A DNA stretch of 35,086 nt from Flammeovirgaceae bacterium UBA4659 (lineage in GTDB: Bacteria; Bacteroidota; Bacteroidia; Cytophagales; Cyclobacteriaceae). The translations under genes were made by a program, and so were the position numbers. The stretch spans positions 6,906-41,991 of the forward strand of contig DHLV01000153.1 of NCBI GenBank assembly GCA_002405445.1, given 5' to 3'. Position 1 is the stretch's first letter; each line of letters begins with the position of its first letter. Shown one piece after another: positions 32,068-35,086 of this stretch. Under the pieces are notes generated by a model that saw nothing but the letters and a program-made list of their open reading frames with translations, was not told where the DNA came from and searched no databases.

Positions 32068-34752
32068 ATGGCCGAAAAAAAACTGTTCTTGCTGGATGCG
32101 TACGCGCTGATTTATCGCGCGCATTTTGCCTTTACCAAAAATCCCCGCATCAACTCCAAAGGCATCAATACCTCGGTGCCCTTTGGGTTTACAAACACAT
32201 TGCTGGAAGTAATCCAAAAACAGAAGCCCACTCACATTGCAGTCGCGTTCGATACGCCAGCAAAAACTTTTCGTGATGAGATTTTTACGGAATACAAGGC
32301 TACACGGCAAGAAACCCCCGAAGACATCCGCTCGGGCGTTCCGATTGTCAAAGAGATCATCAAAGGCTTTGGCATTCCGATATTGGAGAAAGATGGCTAT
32401 GAAGCGGACGATATCATAGGAACCATTGCCAAAAAAGCGGCTGAAGAGGGCTTTACCGTGTACATGATGACACCCGACAAAGATTTTGGCCAGTTGGTGA
32501 CTGAAAGAATTTTTTTGTACAAGCCTGCCTACATGGGCAACTCTGTAGATATTCTTGGCCCTAAAGAAGTGTGCGAGAAATGGGACATCGAAAACGTCAA
32601 TCAGGTGATTGATATCCTCGGCTTGCAGGGCGACACGTCAGATAACATACCCGGCATACCGGGTGTGGGGCCCAAAACAGCCGCAGATTTACTGAAACAG
32701 TACAAAAGCGTTGAGCGTGTGATTGCCAACGTAAGTCAATTGAAAGGCAAATTAAGAGAACGTGTGGAGCAATTTGGGGAGCAAGCGATGCTGTCAAAAA
32801 AGTTGGCCACGATTATTGTGGATGCACCCGTGGAGTGGAACGAGCAGGAATTGCAGTACACGGGCCCGATTGTGGAAAAGTTGAAGCCAATCATGGAAGA
32901 TCTGGAGTTCAAGACCATGATGGCACGTGTATTTGACTCCGTGCCGGGCACCACGCCTGTTGTGCCCAAACCGGCACAGCTATCGATGTTTGGGGCAGGT
33001 GCTGATGAGCCTGCGGCAATGCCGGCAGAGAAGAGAGTATTTGATGGCTCTGCGGTGAAACATTTGAAGCTCTCAGAGAAAGAAAGTAGTACCGTTGCCG
33101 AAAAGTTAAAGGGCAAACGCGAGTTTGCTTTTGAGGTAATCACCACGGAAGCAGAGAATTTTGACTACACACCTTTGGTCGTTTTGGTTTCTGCGCAGCC
33201 GGGCGAGGTGTACGAGTTGCCTATTCAATCGGTAGAAGTATTGAAGGATTTTTTGCTCGATGAGGATGTTGTGAAGATTGGTCACAACATCAAACACTCC
33301 ATACTGGCATTAAAAAAGGCAGGTGTTGAAACAAGGGGGTATTTGTTCGACACACAGCTTGCACATTACCTCATCGAGCCGGAGGCATCACATGATTTGA
33401 ATATTATTTGCGGACAATACCTGGGATATCAGCTCTCTGGCGAGAACAACGCATTTGAACGTGTGGACCAGGTTCTGCAACTGAAGCCCAGGTTGCAGAA
33501 GGAATTGGAGAACCGCACCCACTCGCGCCTGATGCGCGATGTGGAAATGCCACTTGTGCATGTACTTGCTGCTATGGAATTTGAAGGTGTTGCGTTAGAC
33601 GAAGACGCACTTCAGTGGATGTCGGAGGCGCTAAAGAAAGACAGTATTAAAGTACAGAAAGAGGTTTATGAGATTGCCGGGCAAGAGTTTAACATTGCCT
33701 CACCAAAGCAACTGGGCGAAATTTTGTTTGACAAGATGAAGTTGATGGAAGGGAAAATAAAGAAGACAAAGACAGGCCAGTATGCTACAGGCGAAGAGGT
33801 GCTGGTGAAGTTGGCAGAGGAGCATGCCATCGCCAAGAAGATTTTGGAATACCGTGAGTACGAAAAGCTGCGGTCCACTTATGTGGATGCATTGCCGAAA
33901 ATGATCAGCCGTGTAGATCACCGCATCCACACCGATTACAGGCAGGCAGTGGCGGCCACCGGGCGGTTGAGTTCGAATAATCCCAACTTACAGAACATTC
34001 CTATTCGAACTGAAAAAGGCAGGCAGATACGAAGTGCGTTTGTTGCCCGCGGCAAAGACTATTTATTTATGTCGGCCGATTACTCGCAGATAGAGCTGCG
34101 CATTGCGGCCTCGTTTGCAAAAGATGAAACGATGATAGAGGCCTTCCGGCTTGGCCGTGATATTCACACAACCACAGCGGCAAAAGTTTTCAAAGTGCCG
34201 CTTGAGAAAGTTACACCCGACATGAGGCGGAAAGCAAAAGAAGTAAACTTCGGGATTTTATATGGCAGCACTGCTTTTGGGTTGGCACAGAACCTGAATA
34301 TTTCGCGCACCGAGGCAAGCGAGATGATAGAATCTTACTTTAAAGAGTTTGCGGCCATCAAGCGCTACATGGACGCAAGCATCAACACTGCCCGTGACAA
34401 AGAGTATGTGGAAACGATACTGGGAAGGCGGAGATACCTGCGCGACATCAATTCGCGCAATATTTCTACCCGTGGCTTTGCGGAGCGAAACGCCATCAAT
34501 GCACCCATTCAGGGGAGCGCGGCTGACATCATCAAAATTGCGATGATCAATATCCATCGATGGCTGCAGCGCGAAAAACTAAAAACGAAAATGATTTTGC
34601 AAGTACATGATGAGTTAGTGTTTGACCTGCACGCGAGCGAAGAGCAAATTGTGAAACCCAGGGTGATTGAGTTGATGAAAACGGCAGTGCTATTGGATGT
34701 ACCCATGGAAGTAGAAGTGGGCGTGGGCAAGAATTGGTTAGAGGCACATTAG
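32068..34752 (+). CDS. polA: DNA polymerase I
   Basis: 894 residues from the ATG at 32068. Fills gaps and removes RNA primers in replication and repair. The 5' nuclease domain (about 1-280) keeps its acidic residues and motifs (FRDEIFTEYKATR, GYEADDIIGTIA, GLQGDTSDNIPGIPGVGPKTA). The polymerase domain has motif A (DYSQIELRIA), motif B (RRKAKEVNFGILYG, with the family Phe at the F762-equivalent site) and motif C (QVHDELVF). The middle 3'-5' exonuclease-like domain is degenerate: the FDTET-like motif reads FAFE356-V-I358, the NLKYD motif reads NIKHS, and the YxxxD motif region is missing. So polymerase and 5' nuclease activities are expected, proofreading is not. Single gene with its own promoter. 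Confidence 0.95.
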   Translation: MAEKKLFLLDAYALIYRAHFAFTKNPRINSKGINTSVPFGFTNTLLEVIQKQKPTHIAVAFDTPAKTFRDEIFTEYKATRQETPEDIRSGVPIVKEIIKGFGIPILEKDGYEADDIIGTIAKKAAEEGFTVYMMTPDKDFGQLVTERIFLYKPAYMGNSVDILGPKEVCEKWDIENVNQVIDILGLQGDTSDNIPGIPGVGPKTAADLLKQYKSVERVIANVSQLKGKLRERVEQFGEQAMLSKKLATIIVDAPVEWNEQELQYTGPIVEKLKPIMEDLEFKTMMARVFDSVPGTTPVVPKPAQLSMFGAGADEPAAMPAEKRVFDGSAVKHLKLSEKESSTVAEKLKGKREFAFEVITTEAENFDYTPLVVLVSAQPGEVYELPIQSVEVLKDFLLDEDVVKIGHNIKHSILALKKAGVETRGYLFDTQLAHYLIEPEASHDLNIICGQYLGYQLSGENNAFERVDQVLQLKPRLQKELENRTHSRLMRDVEMPLVHVLAAMEFEGVALDEDALQWMSEALKKDSIKVQKEVYEIAGQEFNIASPKQLGEILFDKMKLMEGKIKKTKTGQYATGEEVLVKLAEEHAIAKKILEYREYEKLRSTYVDALPKMISRVDHRIHTDYRQAVAATGRLSSNNPNLQNIPIRTEKGRQIRSAFVARGKDYLFMSADYSQIELRIAASFAKDETMIEAFRLGRDIHTTTAAKVFKVPLEKVTPDMRRKAKEVNFGILYGSTAFGLAQNLNISRTEASEMIESYFKEFAAIKRYMDASINTARDKEYVETILGRRRYLRDINSRNISTRGFAERNAINAPIQGSAADIIKIAMINIHRWLQREKLKTKMILQVHDELVFDLHASEEQIVKPRVIELMKTAVLLDVPMEVEVGVGKNWLEAH

Positions 34753-35086
34753 AGCGCTCGCATTTTTTGAGCGGTGCCAGTGCCATGAGCTTTTGGGCCA
34801 CACATCGCCCGAAACAACGGAGGTAAACACCGTGTGGCGTGGGCGCGCGCTAGACAAGATCAAGGGTTTGCTGGATCACCTGCCGGCCTCAAATTTTTTT
34901 AGAAAACGAATAGTTGTTTTGGCACATGCCTAAAAAATATATTCTTCGTTTTTCTTTTGAAAACAGGGAAATTGGGGTAATTTGTACCCCTAAAACAATA
35001 AATAATAAATGCGCAACACTGCGCAAGCACAAACGTTGTGCACTATGCGGGCGGACAGCCAAGTCGTACGCAACGGGTGACAACGT
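34753..35086. other. Gene-free 334 bp at the right edge, with several inverted repeats
   Basis: No convincing coding frame on either strand. Seen: a weak hairpin just after polA (CGCTC 34755-34759 with GAGCG 34769-34773); GCCACAC (34797-34803) with GTGTGGC (34832-34838); a perfect GGGGTA/TACCCC pair around ATTTG (34974-34990); a direct repeat TGCGCAA (35010-35016 and 35020-35026); and GCACAA/TTGTGC (35027-35041). The last group sits at the window edge. The GTTGTGC-containing inverted repeats recall those of mobile cassette regions, but I cannot show this. The region may continue past the edge. Confidence 0.45.

Noticed and set aside
34889..35083. 64-codon minus-strand frame at the right edge
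   Set aside because: No recognisable protein features; the region is repeat-rich and AT-skewed.
1..35086. Defence island, prophage or integrated element
   Set aside because: No integrase, transposase, phage or known defence gene; genes are ordinary chromosomal ones with uniform style. The DUF4143 ATPase alone is not enough.

Overview
The window looks like chromosome from a free-living member of the Bacteroidota, most likely of the Cytophagales type. The grounds are a GldJ-like gliding/type IX secretion lipoprotein, a DUF5916 outer-membrane protein, a carboxypeptidase-regulatory-domain barrel protein, a THUMP-like methyltransferase, many lipoprotein signal peptides, and promoters of the Bacteroidota form (TTG/TTTG, about 18-20 nt, then TAnnTTTG or TAnnTTCG) in place of E. 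coli-like boxes. I cannot name a species from sequence alone. I see no phage, plasmid, CRISPR, insertion sequence, tRNA or rRNA; most of the window is ordinary core chromosome.

Layout. 1-3086: the 3' part of a tricorn-protease homolog, tail to tail with a DUF4143-family ATPase that has its own array of palindrome-like repeats upstream. 3087-6923: DUF5916 protein and a two-TM band-7/SPFH coiled-coil protein, both minus strand. 6924-7300: a divergent intergenic region with a long imperfect stem-loop. 7301-9085: MFS exporter and a small secreted basic-tailed protein broken by a one-base shift. 9082-12570: 2H phosphoesterase, TPR membrane protein, ComF, a shared terminator, GldJ-like lipoprotein. 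12860-18184: a small conserved-looking ORF, Mfd, a copper type II monooxygenase-like lipoprotein with an N-terminal CX4CH motif, and a small membrane protein. 18177-20893: a minus-strand operon of MBL hydrolase, DUF1080 lipoprotein and THUMP-like methyltransferase. 20965-24366: lipoprotein, K+ channel-like protein, and an ARPP-1-type protein. 24533-26234: malate:quinone oxidoreductase and a gutted fumarylacetoacetate-hydrolase remnant. 26242-30415: barrel protein, long-chain acyl-CoA ligase, and a second frameshifted lipoprotein. 30549-34752: secreted unknown protein and DNA polymerase I. 34753-35086: no gene, but several inverted repeats.

The genes do not form one pathway. DNA repair/replication (mfd, polA), membrane and envelope functions (gldJ-like, DUF5916, SPFH, MFS, channel, barrel protein) and central metabolism (mqo, acyl-CoA ligase) sit in short independent units, often packed tail to tail with overlaps of 4 to 40 bp. 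I did not find a convincing new multi-gene system. The items most worth a second look are promoters placed so close to start codons that the transcripts would be nearly leaderless, the repeat array before the DUF4143 ATPase, a structured element at 7018-7090, two signal peptides each interrupted by one missing T, the FAH remnant, a DNA polymerase I whose proofreading residues are gone, and the CX4CH/copper monooxygenase fusion.
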